Origin: Microbacterium sp. 1.5R
Lineage (GTDB): Bacteria > Actinomycetota > Actinomycetes > Actinomycetales > Microbacteriaceae
Direction of reading: 5' to 3'
NCBI RefSeq assembly: GCF_007667425.1
Contig: NZ_VDRC01000001.1
Location: forward strand, 1,828,595 to 1,892,594
Length of the DNA: 64,000 nt
Shown here: piece after piece, positions 53,226 to 61,912 of the stretch
How positions within the stretch are numbered: position 1 is the first letter of the stretch
Layout of the letters: each line of letters begins with the position of its first letter
The notes under the pieces: generated by a model
The model's database searches: none
What the model saw: only the letters and a program-made list of their open reading frames with translations
Told to the model about the DNA's origin: nothing
Made by a program: the position numbers and the translations under genes

Positions 53226-54562
53226 GCCGACCGCGCCTCGGTCAGGGGTTCGCGCTCGAGCGGCTCGCGCGTCAGCGTGCGCAGCCCGGTGATGTCGAGC
53301 ACGAGCTCGCAGAACATCGCGTTCGCCCACGAGAACCACTCCCTCGTGAACACCTCGGGGTCGGTCGCGAGGAACGATTCGTGCATGAGGCCGGTCCCGG
53401 CATCCGTCTCGAGGAGCAGCCGGAGGATGCGCTGCTTCTCGTCGTGATCGTCGGTCGTCAGCGCCTCGATGCAGAGGCCGATCGGCCAGATGTGGCCGGC
53501 GGGTGTGTGCGGGCTGCCGAGGCCGCGGGCCTCGTCGCCCCACGGCAGGGTGCCCGAGACGAAGGTCGGGTTGGCGTCGCTGAGGATCCACGAGCGGGTC
53601 GCGAGATAGAGGGGGTCGTCGGTGCCGCTCCAGCCGATCAGCGGCAGGGAGAGCAGACTCGGCACGTTCGCGTCGTCGAGGAGCAGGATGCCGCCGCGAC
53701 CGTCGACCTCGTAGGCGTAGACCTGTCCGTGGTCGGGAGTGTCGACGATGGCGTGCTGCGCGATGCCCCGTTCGATGTCGGCGCGCAGATCGCGGGCGCT
53801 CGCCGCCAGGTCGGGGTCGTCGAGCACGGCGGTGGCGATGCTCTCGATGTGCTGCAGCTCGACGGCGGCGAACATGTTGCCCGGCACGTTGTACCCGTGC
53901 TCGCACGCGTCGTCGCTGGGGCGGAACGCCGACCAGGTCATGCCGGTCGGCGCCGTCTCGCTGCCGCGGCCGTCACGCACGAGGGTGTCGGTCGGCGGGC
54001 AGTCGACGCGCTGGAATCGGTAGGTCGACAGGGCCTCGTGCTGCTGCTCGGTGCGCCACAGCGCGATGATGGCGCGGGCTGCCCGAGCGAACGGCTCGCC
54101 GAGGTGGTCGGTGCGGCCGGTCAACGACCACAGGTCATGGGCGAGCTGGACGGGGTAGCAGAGGGAGTCGACCTCGTACTTGCGCTCCCACACCCACGGC
54201 GACTGATCGGTGAGGTCGCTCTGGTGGCCGCTGCCGTCGGCCGCGGCGTTGAACGCGTTCGCGTAGGGGTCGAGCAGCACGAAGTCGATCTGACGACGCG
54301 AGACCGCGGCGATCATGTCGCTGATCGAGTCGTCTTCGGCGGCGAAGTGCAGGTAGGGGGCGAGCTGCGCCGTGGAATCGCGCAGCCACATCGCCGGGAT
54401 GTCGCCGGTGAGCATGAACAGCGTGCCGTCGGGCATCTCGCGCAGCGTCGTGCCGAGGGTGTTCTCGAAGCAGCGCTCGAACATGGCCGCGGTGGCCGCG
54501 TCGGTGCGGGCGCGCACGCGCTCCGCGACGGAGTGGATGAAGGCCGAATGGGTCTGAGCCAC
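53222..54562 (-). CDS. GH125 family exo-alpha-1,6-mannosidase
   Basis: This 446-residue protein has GH125 (DUF1237) hallmarks: LTGDIPAMWLRDSTAQLAPY at 51-70, KYEVDSLCYPVQLAHDLW, TGMTWSAFRPSDDACEHGYNVPGNMFA, LLDDANVPSLLSLPL, PWGDEARGLGSPHT, and LMHESFLATDP with the probable base Glu. GH125 enzymes are metal-independent inverting exo-alpha-1,6-mannosidases. It has no signal peptide, so it acts on imported sugars. I chose GTG 54562 because GAGGAG precedes it; the frame extends to 54616 without a ribosome site. It is first in the GntR-controlled operon. Confidence 0.93.
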   Translation of the reverse strand: MAQTHSAFIHSVAERVRARTDAATAAMFERCFENTLGTTLREMPDGTLFMLTGDIPAMWLRDSTAQLAPYLHFAAEDDSISDMIAAVSRRQIDFVLLDPYANAFNAAADGSGHQSDLTDQSPWVWERKYEVDSLCYPVQLAHDLWSLTGRTDHLGEPFARAARAIIALWRTEQQHEALSTYRFQRVDCPPTDTLVRDGRGSETAPTGMTWSAFRPSDDACEHGYNVPGNMFAAVELQHIESIATAVLDDPDLAASARDLRADIERGIAQHAIVDTPDHGQVYAYEVDGRGGILLLDDANVPSLLSLPLIGWSGTDDPLYLATRSWILSDANPTFVSGTLPWGDEARGLGSPHTPAGHIWPIGLCIEALTTDDHDEKQRILRLLLETDAGTGLMHESFLATDPEVFTREWFSWANAMFCELVLDITGLRTLTREPLEREPLTEARSA

Positions 54563-54630
54563 GATGCTCCTCGGTCGATCTCGGGCCGCCCGGCGGTGGG
54601 CGGCGAGACCGAGCATAACCCGATAAGCAG

Positions 54631-54740
54631 ATTAAAGCTATTAATATATATAAATTGGGCTGACCGGATTGGCCGGCTCGATCTCCCCCACAGTGATGCG
54701 GAACTCGAACCGCTGCCGGTGACGATTAAGTATATGTAAT
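54631..54740. promoter_or_regulatory. A/T-rich operator-like sites upstream of the GH125 operon (in a 359-bp gene-free gap)
   Basis: ATTAAAGCTATTAAT (54631-54645, perfect palindrome) and ATTAAGTATATGTAAT (54725-54740) both resemble the 47479 site (ATTA-N8-TAWT). TATATATAAATTG follows the first, giving possible -10 sequence for either strand. The gap 54563-54921 otherwise holds the IclR-side palindrome and no gene. Confidence 0.5.
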
Positions 54741-54848
54741 GGTCGCCGCCGGGTCCGGCGGGGAGCTCACCACCGGCGACGGCGCGAACGAGGCGACATC
54801 GCCGAGCGCACAGCATTCGCTAGCTTTCCCAAGCTGCAGAACACTCAT

Positions 54849-54863
54849 TCCCATAGGATGGGA
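54849..54863. promoter_or_regulatory. TCCCAT-AGG-ATGGGA palindrome upstream of IclR gene
   Basis: This perfect 6-3-6 palindrome lies 58 bp before the IclR start codon. It is a probable binding site for that regulator, giving autoregulation. Confidence 0.5.
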
Positions 54864-54921
54864 TCTCGTGCGAGGGTGAGCTGACGTAGCTCCGTCGCGT
54901 CGGCGCATCGGAGGGGGTCGC

Positions 54922-55686
54922 ATGTCGAACGCAGAGGACCTGAGTGCGCGCAACCGGGTGCCGGGTGCAGAGAGCGGTCGTCGGCTGCTCGCCGTGCTCC
55001 TGAGCTTCACCGAGTCGCGTCCGCTCTGGACGGTCGCCGATCTGGCGACCGAACTCGATATGGGCACGTCGATGGTCTATCGATACATCGCCCTCCTGCG
55101 CGAGGTCGGTCTGGTCGACGCCGCGCATGACAGCCAGTACCGCGTCACCGACCTCGCCGCCTCCTTGGCCGCGGCATCCGCTGCCGTGCGCGCGCCGATC
55201 GCCGCCACGTCGTTGCCGGTGATCTCGCGTATCCGCGACGAGATCGGGGAGACGGTGCTCGTCGCCCGCCGCAGCGGCTCTGTGGTCTACACGGTCGAGC
55301 GTGCCGAGTCGAACCGCCCGGTGCGGCTGCAGTTCGAGCGGGGTCAGGCGATGAGCCTGCACGTCGGCTCTCTGTCGCGCGTGCTGCTCGCGCACCTCCC
55401 GCACGCCGAGCGCGAGGCCTACGTCGCTCAGCTCGCCGACGATGTGCGCTCGCTGCCGACGCTCGCGCCGGTCGCCCTCGACGAAGTGGTGTCGCAGGGT
55501 TTCGCCGAGAGCTTCGAAGAGATCGACGACGGCATCTGGGGTGTCGCCGCACCTCTGTTCTCCGGTGGGGCCGTGGCGGGTGCGATCGGCTGCGCCGCCC
55601 CGCTGTATCGCACCCCCGCCGAACAGCGGAACCGTATCCGGGCGGCGATCCGCGCCGGTGCCGAGGAGATCAGCCGCGAGCTCTGA
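54922..55686 (+). CDS. IclR family transcriptional regulator
   Basis: This 254-residue regulator has a winged helix at about 20-75 (ESGRRLLAVLLSFTESRPLWTVADLATELDMGTSMVYRYIALLREVGLV) and a C-terminal sensor domain (about 95-250) with HVGSLSRVLLAHLP and GIWGVAAPLFSGGAVAGAIG. Ligand unknown. A GGAGGGGG ribosome site precedes the ATG. The gene is convergent with leuC and only 35 bp from it, and may control the nitrilase/Liv operon or an unlinked gene rather than its neighbour. Confidence 0.9.
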   Translation: MSNAEDLSARNRVPGAESGRRLLAVLLSFTESRPLWTVADLATELDMGTSMVYRYIALLREVGLVDAAHDSQYRVTDLAASLAAASAAVRAPIAATSLPVISRIRDEIGETVLVARRSGSVVYTVERAESNRPVRLQFERGQAMSLHVGSLSRVLLAHLPHAEREAYVAQLADDVRSLPTLAPVALDEVVSQGFAESFEEIDDGIWGVAAPLFSGGAVAGAIGCAAPLYRTPAEQRNRIRAAIRAGAEEISREL

Positions 55687-55721
55687 TCCGACGCGAACGG
55701 CCGCGGCGTCCGCGCCGTCCG

Positions 55722-57128
55722 TCAGGCCAGATCGGCGGGCGCAGCGAGCCTGCCGACGATCGCCGTCGCCGCCGCGACCGCGGGCGACACCAAGTGCGTC
55801 TTCGCCCCGGCGCCCTGCCGCCCCTCGAAGTTGCGGTTCGACGTCGACGCGCACCTCTCGCCCTCGTGCAGCTGGTCGGGGTTCATCCCGAGGCACATCG
55901 AGCAGCCGGCGAAGCGCCATTCCGCGCCGAAGGCGGTGAACACGTCGTCGAGCCCTTCCGCCTCGGCCTCGAGTCGCACGCGCGCCGATCCGGGCACCAC
56001 GATCATCCGCACGCCCGGCGCCATGGCGCGCCCGCGGATGACGTCGGCGGCCGCGCGGAGGTCCTCGAGGCGAGAATTGGTGCACGACCCGAGGAAGACG
56101 ACGTCGATCGGGATGTCGCGCATCGCCGTGCCCGGGGTCAGCGCCATGTACTCCAGGGAGCGGCGCGCCGCCGCCCGCTCGTCGGCCTCGGCGAAGGACT
56201 CGGGCTCCGGCACCTTCGCCCCGAGCGGCACCCCCTGGCCGGGGTTGGTGCCCCATGTGACGAAGGGGGTGATGGCGGCGGCGTCGAGCACGACCTCGCG
56301 GTCGAACACCGCTCCCTCATCCGTACGCAGCTGCCGCCATTCGGCGACGGCGGCGTCCCAGTCCGCTCCGGTCGGGGCATGCTCCCGGCCCTGCACATAG
56401 TCGAAGGTCGTCTGGTCGGGCGCGATGATGCCTGCGCGCGCTCCCGCTTCGGCCGACATGTTGCAGATCGTCATGCGTCCGTCCATCGACAGCGACTCGA
56501 TGGCGGTGCCGCGGTACTCCACGATGTGACCCTGGGCGCCGGTCATGCCGATCTCGGCGATCACGGCGAGGATCACGTCCTTCGCGCTCACGCCTTCCCC
56601 GAGCTCGCCGTCCACGGTGACCGCCATCGACGGGAAGCGGGGCAGCGGGATCGTCTGCGTCGTGAGAACGTGTTCGACCTCGCTCGTCCCGATGCCGAAG
56701 CCCAGGGCTCCGAAAGCGCCGTGGGTGGAGGTGTGCGAGTCGCCGCAGGCGATCGTCATCCCGGGCATCGTGAGCCCCAGCTGCGGCCCCACGACGTGCA
56801 CGATCCCCTGCTCGCGGTCGCCCAGTGAATGCAGGCGGATGCCGAAGTCGGCGCAGTTACGGCGCAACGTCTCGATCTGCAGGCGGCTGATGGGATCGGC
56901 GATCGGGCGGGTGATGTTCAGCGTCGGGGTGTTGTGATCCTCGGTCGCGATGGTGAGGTCGGGACGACGCACCGGCAGGCCGGCCGCTCTCAGCCCGTCG
57001 AAGGCCTGGGCGCTGGAGACCTCGTGCACGAGGTGCAGGTCGACGTACAGCAGATCGGGGTCTCCATCCGCCCCGGCGGCGACGAGGTGACGTCGCCAGA
57101 TCTTCTCGGCGAGAGTCATCGGGGTCAT
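55722..57128 (-). CDS. leuC: 3-isopropylmalate dehydratase large subunit (LeuC)
   Basis: The 468-residue protein has the aconitase-fold LeuC layout: [20 protein letters not shown] near the N-terminus, [29 protein letters not shown], cluster Cys in [13 protein letters not shown], and the remaining cluster Cys pair in [13 protein letters not shown]. The length is normal for LeuC. With LeuD it isomerises 2- and 3-isopropylmalate in leucine synthesis. No leuD follows; the next gene is a convergent IclR. GGGAG precedes the ATG at 57128. Confidence 0.93.
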   Translation of the reverse strand: MTPMTLAEKIWRRHLVAAGADGDPDLLYVDLHLVHEVSSAQAFDGLRAAGLPVRRPDLTIATEDHNTPTLNITRPIADPISRLQIETLRRNCADFGIRLHSLGDREQGIVHVVGPQLGLTMPGMTIACGDSHTSTHGAFGALGFGIGTSEVEHVLTTQTIPLPRFPSMAVTVDGELGEGVSAKDVILAVIAEIGMTGAQGHIVEYRGTAIESLSMDGRMTICNMSAEAGARAGIIAPDQTTFDYVQGREHAPTGADWDAAVAEWRQLRTDEGAVFDREVVLDAAAITPFVTWGTNPGQGVPLGAKVPEPESFAEADERAAARRSLEYMALTPGTAMRDIPIDVVFLGSCTNSRLEDLRAAADVIRGRAMAPGVRMIVVPGSARVRLEAEAEGLDDVFTAFGAEWRFAGCSMCLGMNPDQLHEGERCASTSNRNFEGRQGAGAKTHLVSPAVAAATAIVGRLAAPADLA

Positions 57129-57499
57129 GTGGGCTCCCTGCAGTCTGCGATGAGTGGTTGCACTATATGAAAGGTGTCGAGGCCAGTCGTCCGCCCGGCC
57201 CGACTCGACCCGACGCCGTGCTCATGTTTCGGCTGCGTTAACACTCCGCCGTCGTGCGGTGCTGATTCGGTCGGGCGAAAGCCCTTGAAGAGGCTCGAAA
57301 AACCCCGTCATTTCGCCCGCAGCGAGAAGGAAAGCCCCGGTCAGACGGCACGGAACAGTGCGACGACTCGGGCGTGTTTCGTCTTTGTTTCACGACCGCT
57401 GCGACCTTGCTTTCTTAGGTTGACACATTTCGCACGGCCGATCTACTGTGGGGCCATTCTCACTTTAAGAAAATTAGATTTGCAGAGAGTGGAAACCAG
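57129..57499. promoter_or_regulatory. 371-bp gene-free divergent region with strong promoter for the nitrilase operon
   Basis: TTGACA (57420-57425), an 18-nt spacer and TACTGT (57444-57449) form a good sigma-70 promoter 50 bp before the nitrilase ATG at 57500. On the minus strand a TATAGT hexamer (57160-57165) lies upstream of leuC. A short GGGC-GAAA-GCCC hairpin is at 57274-57285. No operator stands out and no gene is supported. Confidence 0.55.
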
Positions 57500-59230
57500 A
57501 TGACGTCTCCGTCCGATTCGACAGCCACGGTCCGCGTCGCCACCGCGCAGTTCTTCTCCGGCGCCGACGTGGAGGCGAACCTCGCACTCGTGGTGCAGCA
57601 CATGCGAGCGGCGCACGCGGCCGGCGCCCGCCTGCTCGTCACCCCCGAGAACTCCAACCGGGTAAGGGACTACGCCAACCGCGACGAGTGCTTCGAGAAG
57701 AGCGAGTTACTCGACGGGCCCTTCGTCACCGGCATCCGCGAGGTCGCGGCAGAACTCGGACTCATGGTCGCGGTCGGCGTCGACCTGCGCGGTGACCGCG
57801 CACCCGACGTGCACATCGCCTCCGTGCTGATCGACGCCGACGGCAGCATCCTGCACGTGCACCACAAGACGGTGTTCTGGGACTACGAGTACACGCTCTT
57901 CACCCCCGGCACGAAGCAGCTCGAGGTCATCGACACGCGGATCGGCCGCATCGGTCAGCTGATGTGCGCCGACGGCATCGTGCCGGAGGTGCCGCGCATC
58001 CTCGCCCTGAAGGGCGCCGAGATCCTCGTCAACTCGCTGAACTCGCGCGGACCGGATGAGATGCGGGTGCACGAGCCGCTGCGCGCGATCGAGAACCACG
58101 TCTGGCACATCGCGGCCAACACGGTCGGCGGACCGGCCGACGGCTTCCCCTGGACGGGCGGCTCGCAGATCATCTCGCCGCTCGGCGACATCGCGGCCAA
58201 CGCCGGCGAGACCGAGGAAGGGATGGTCTGGGCCGACATCACCCCCGCGACCAGCCACCCGAAGAACCTGCGCGGCATCGGCGCTCTCGACGACTTCCGC
58301 CGTCCCGACCTGTACGCCGAGCTGGTCGCCGACATCGACACCCATGCGGGCGCGGCGATGTACGGACCCGTGCCCGACGGCACGCCCGAGCGCCCCGTCC
58401 GCGTCGCGACGCTGCAGACCTCCTGGTACCACTCGACCGAATGGACGCTGTCGCGCGCCGTGACCCAGGTCGGCTACGCGAGGACGCGCGGCGCCGTGCT
58501 CGGCGTGTTCCCCGAACTGTTCATTCACCGCTCCGGAAGCATCGCCGCCGACCCCGCCGCCGCCGCGGACCTCGCCGAACGGGCACTCGACGCACTCCGC
58601 GCCGCCGCCGCCGAGCACGGGGTGTGGGTGGTCGTCAGCCTCGTCGAGCGCGAGGGCGACGACTTCTTCTCGACCGCGTTCCTCATCGGCGCCGACGGCG
58701 AGATCGCCGCGAAGTACCGGAAGGTGCACCTGGGCGAAGATGAGCGGGAGTGGGCGACGGCCGGCGAGGACTTCGTCGTCGCCGAGACGCCCGTGGGCCG
58801 GATCGGGCTCATGATCGGCAACGAGATCTGGCTGCCCGAGATCGCCCGCATCCTCACCCTGCGCGGCGCCGAGATCATCGCCCACCCGACCGACTGGGAT
58901 CGCATCGAGGCCGCGACCCAGGCGGCGACCGAGCGCACCGAAGAGAACAGGGTGCACCTGGTCTCCTGCGCCCGCACCGACAACGCCGCAGGCTACGGCA
59001 GCCAGATCGTGGTCGCCGACCGCTTCATCCCCGGGCAGCCCGTGGCGGTGATGCGGTACCCCACCGCGTACACCTCGCGCACCGGCTTCGAGGAGGACAT
59101 CTTCCTCGACCTCGACCTCACCGATGCGCACAGCAAGATGCAGGGTCATCACCTCGACCCGGTCGCCACGCGTCAACCGCACCTGTACGACGTCTTCGTC
59201 GCCACCCGCCAGGAGGCCGGTTCCGCATGA
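57500..59230 (+). CDS. Tandem two-domain carbon-nitrogen hydrolase (nitrilase superfamily)
   Basis: This 576-residue protein is two nitrilase-fold domains in a row. Domain 1 (about 10-270) has the complete catalytic set: Glu50 in VTPENS, Lys123 in VHHKTVFWDYE and Cys156 in GQLMCADGI. Domain 2 (about 298-560) keeps Glu339 (FPELF) and Lys408 (YRKVHLGEDE), but the Cys position is Gly440 in GLMIGNEIWLPE, so it should be catalytically dead. The fold hydrolyses or transfers amides and nitriles. It is first in an operon with a Liv-type importer and is probably an amidase for the imported compound; ATG 57500 has GAGAGTGG upstream. Confidence 0.9.
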   Translation: MTSPSDSTATVRVATAQFFSGADVEANLALVVQHMRAAHAAGARLLVTPENSNRVRDYANRDECFEKSELLDGPFVTGIREVAAELGLMVAVGVDLRGDRAPDVHIASVLIDADGSILHVHHKTVFWDYEYTLFTPGTKQLEVIDTRIGRIGQLMCADGIVPEVPRILALKGAEILVNSLNSRGPDEMRVHEPLRAIENHVWHIAANTVGGPADGFPWTGGSQIISPLGDIAANAGETEEGMVWADITPATSHPKNLRGIGALDDFRRPDLYAELVADIDTHAGAAMYGPVPDGTPERPVRVATLQTSWYHSTEWTLSRAVTQVGYARTRGAVLGVFPELFIHRSGSIAADPAAAADLAERALDALRAAAAEHGVWVVVSLVEREGDDFFSTAFLIGADGEIAAKYRKVHLGEDEREWATAGEDFVVAETPVGRIGLMIGNEIWLPEIARILTLRGAEIIAHPTDWDRIEAATQAATERTEENRVHLVSCARTDNAAGYGSQIVVADRFIPGQPVAVMRYPTAYTSRTGFEEDIFLDLDLTDAHSKMQGHHLDPVATRQPHLYDVFVATRQEAGSA

Positions 59231-60096
59231 TCATCCAGTCCCTCATCAGCGGCATGGCGATCGGCGGCATCTACGCGCTGCTCGCCGTCGCCTTCCTGCT
59301 GACCTACCGCGTCGCCGGCGTGCTGAACTTCGCCCAGGCGCAGTTCGTCATGCTCGGAGCGTTCGTGGCGTCATCCGTCGCGGCGATCTCCGGCATCCCC
59401 CTGCTCGTCGCCGCGTTCGCGGGCGTCGGTCTCGCGGCGCTCGTCGGCGTGCTGATGGAACGCGTCACCTACAGGCCGCTCCGCAACAAGCCGCACGCGT
59501 CGATGATCATCTCGACCGTCGCGGTCGGCATCGTGATCGAGCAGGCCGCCCACCTCATCTGGGGTCCCGATCCCCGCACGCTGGGCTCGCTCGTGCCGAA
59601 CATCTCGCTCGACATCCTCGGCGCGCGCGTCTCGACGGTCTCGCTCTTCCTCATCGTCGTGTCGGTGCTGCTCATCATCGGGCTCAACCTGCTGCTGACG
59701 AAGACCCGACTCGGCCGTCAGATGCAGGCCACCGCGATCGACGCCGACACCGCGCAGCTCATGGGCGTGCGCACCGGGCGAATGGTCGTGCTGGCGTTCG
59801 TGATCAGCACGGGCCTAGCCGGCGCGGCGGGGGTGCTCGTCGCCCCGATGTTCTCGGTCACCGTGTCGGTCGGCGTCCTCATCGCGCTCAAGGCCTTCGC
59901 CGCCTGCGTGATCGGCGGGTTCGGCAACCTCACCGGAGCCGCCATCGCCGCCTTCGGACTCGGCATCGTCGAGAACCTCGCCGGGAGCTTCATCGGATCG
60001 GACAGCAAAGACCTCATCGCATTCGCCCTGATGATCGTCTTCCTGCTCGTGCGTCCCCAAGGGATCTTCGGATCGAAAGTCGGTGAGAAGCTGTGA
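59227..60096 (+). CDS. Branched-chain amino acid-type ABC transporter permease (LivH family)
   Basis: This 289-residue permease starts MIIQSLISGMAIGGIYALLAVAFLLTYRVAGVLNFAQAQFVMLGA and carries the later TAQLMGVRTGRMVVLAFVISTGLAGAAGVL and GGFGNLTGAAIAAFGLGIVENLAG, all typical of LivH. It overlaps the nitrilase stop by 4 bp. LivH-type systems import amino acids, urea or amides. Confidence 0.92.
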   Translation: MIIQSLISGMAIGGIYALLAVAFLLTYRVAGVLNFAQAQFVMLGAFVASSVAAISGIPLLVAAFAGVGLAALVGVLMERVTYRPLRNKPHASMIISTVAVGIVIEQAAHLIWGPDPRTLGSLVPNISLDILGARVSTVSLFLIVVSVLLIIGLNLLLTKTRLGRQMQATAIDADTAQLMGVRTGRMVVLAFVISTGLAGAAGVLVAPMFSVTVSVGVLIALKAFAACVIGGFGNLTGAAIAAFGLGIVENLAGSFIGSDSKDLIAFALMIVFLLVRPQGIFGSKVGEKL

Positions 60097-61142
60097 ACAC
60101 CGCCATCGCGACCCGTACGTCGCACCCCTCGAGCTCGCGCTGGTCGCGCCTGCAGAGCGTCGGATCCTGGCTGGTCTGGCCGATCCTCCTCGTCGTCGTC
60201 GTCGGTCTCGCCCTGGGCATCGACAACAACTACTGGCTGCAGGTCACCGTCTCGGCCGAGATCATGGTGATCGCCGCCGTCGGGCTCTACGTCACCTTCG
60301 GTCTGAGCGGACAGGTCTCGCTCGGACAGGCCGCGTTCTACGCCGTCGGGGGATACACGACCGGGCTACTGGTCGCCAACGTCGGCCTCGACATGGGGCC
60401 GGCGATCATCCTCTCGGTGCTCTCGAGCATCGCTCTCGGCCTGCTCATCGGCATCCCCTCGCTCCGCCTCAAGGGGCACTACCTGGCGCTCGTGACGCTC
60501 GGTCTCGGTCAGGTCGTGGCGCTGATCCTCATCAACTGGTCGTGGCTGACGGGCGGTGCCCTCGGCGTCCGCGGCATCGTCGCCCCGCTCTTCGGCGAGT
60601 TCGAGCTCGTGACAGTCTCGGACTGGGGCGTCTTCATCGGCGTCATCATGGTCATCTCGATCTACGTCGTGCAGATGATCCGCACCTCCAGCTACGGCCG
60701 TGCCATGCAGGCGGTGCGCGACAGCGATGTGGCGGCCGCCGCGATGGGCGTCTCGCTCAAGCACGTGAAGGTGCTCGCGTTCACGATCGGCGCGGCCTTC
60801 GCCGGTCTCGCGGGCTCGCTCAACGCCGGGTTCATCACCTACATCAGCCCCGGCACCTACAACCTCGCGCTGTCGGTGTCGTTGCTCGCGATGGTGGTCG
60901 TCGGCGGGGCGAAGAGCCCCTGGGGCGCGGTCATCGGTGCGGTGCTGCTGACCTTCCTCCCCGAGGTGCTGCGCGGGGTGCAGGACTACTACCTGCTGAT
61001 CTACGGCATCGTGCTGCTCCTCATGGTCGCCTTCGTCCCCGGCGGGATCTGGGGGCTGATCCGCGACGGCATCGGATGGCTAGTCCGCCGTCTGCGACGA
61101 CCCACGACCCCCGCCCCGAGCGCAGAGGAGAAGGCGCGATGA
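60093..61142 (+). CDS. Branched-chain amino acid-type ABC transporter permease (LivM family)
   Basis: This 349-residue LivM-type permease contains GLYVTFGLSGQVSLGQAAFYAVGGYTTGLL, GRAMQAVRDSDVAAAAMGVSLKHVKVLAFTIGAAFAGLAGSL and VVGGAKSPWGAVIGAVLLTFLPEVLRG. The C-terminal tail is basic (RRLRRPTTPAPSAEEKAR). It begins at GTG 60093, overlapping LivH by 4 bp. Confidence 0.92.
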   Translation: MNTAIATRTSHPSSSRWSRLQSVGSWLVWPILLVVVVGLALGIDNNYWLQVTVSAEIMVIAAVGLYVTFGLSGQVSLGQAAFYAVGGYTTGLLVANVGLDMGPAIILSVLSSIALGLLIGIPSLRLKGHYLALVTLGLGQVVALILINWSWLTGGALGVRGIVAPLFGEFELVTVSDWGVFIGVIMVISIYVVQMIRTSSYGRAMQAVRDSDVAAAAMGVSLKHVKVLAFTIGAAFAGLAGSLNAGFITYISPGTYNLALSVSLLAMVVVGGAKSPWGAVIGAVLLTFLPEVLRGVQDYYLLIYGIVLLLMVAFVPGGIWGLIRDGIGWLVRRLRRPTTPAPSAEEKAR

Positions 61143-61912
61143 CCGAGGTGCTCACCATCACCGGACTCGTGCGCCGCTTCGGCGGTGTCACCGCTCTCGC
61201 GGGCGTCGACCTGCAGCTCGAGAAGGGGCAGACCCGCGCGCTGATCGGCCCGAACGGCTCGGGCAAGTCCACCCTGATCAACTGCGTCTCGGCGGTCGAC
61301 CAGTGGGACGAGGGCGCGATCGTCGTCGACGGCGTACCCGTACGCGGGCGCAACTCGGTGGCCGCCGCCCGCCGCGGCATCGCCCGCACGTTCCAGACGC
61401 TGCGCCTGTTCGACGACATGACCGTGCTCGAGAACGTCATGGTCGCGATGCACCACCAGCGCGGCTACGGGGTGTTCTCGTCGGTCGTGCTGCTGCCGGG
61501 CTACCGCAGGGCCGAGACGCGCATGCGGGCCAGGGCGCAGGAGCTGCTCGACCGCGTCGGTGTGGGGGCGGATGCCGATCGCGTCGCCGGCACGCTGCCG
61601 TACGGTCACCGGCGCCTCGTCGAAATCGCCCGCGCCCTCGCGCTCGACCCGTCGCTGCTGCTGCTCGACGAGCCGGCCGCCGGCATGAACGACACCGAGA
61701 CCCGGCGGCTCGCCGAACTGGTCTCGTCGCTCGGCGACGACGACGGTCTGTCGATCCTCGTGGTCGAGCACAACATGGACTTCGTCGCGTCGGTCGCCTC
61801 ACAGGTCACGGTGCTCGACAACGGGCGGATCATCGCCGAGGGCACCCCGGCCGAGGTGCGCGAGCACCCCGAGGTGCTGCAGGCCTACCTCGGAAGTGGG
61901 GACATCGCATGA
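61139..61912 (+). CDS. ABC transporter ATP-binding protein (LivG family)
   Basis: This 257-residue ATPase has Walker A GPNGSGKST, the LivG-type ARTFQTLRLFDDMTVLENVMVAMHHQ, Walker B LLLLDEPAAGMNDTE, and the C-terminal LDNGRIIAEGTPAEVREHPEVLQAYLG. In place of the LSGGQ signature it reads LPYGHRRLVEIARAL, as LivG proteins often do. Starts and stops overlap both neighbours. Confidence 0.93.
   Translation: MTEVLTITGLVRRFGGVTALAGVDLQLEKGQTRALIGPNGSGKSTLINCVSAVDQWDEGAIVVDGVPVRGRNSVAAARRGIARTFQTLRLFDDMTVLENVMVAMHHQRGYGVFSSVVLLPGYRRAETRMRARAQELLDRVGVGADADRVAGTLPYGHRRLVEIARALALDPSLLLLDEPAAGMNDTETRRLAELVSSLGDDDGLSILVVEHNMDFVASVASQVTVLDNGRIIAEGTPAEVREHPEVLQAYLGSGDIA

Noticed and set aside
54563-54921. 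tRNA-like or riboswitch-like folding upstream of the GH125 operon
   Set aside because: The hairpins seen are short and the A/T-rich palindromes are better explained as regulator binding sites; no cloverleaf was found.
57174-57503. 109-aa open frame before the nitrilase
   Set aside because: It spans the TTGACA-N18-TACTGT promoter, runs into the nitrilase start, has a biased Arg/Pro/Cys composition and no ribosome site.
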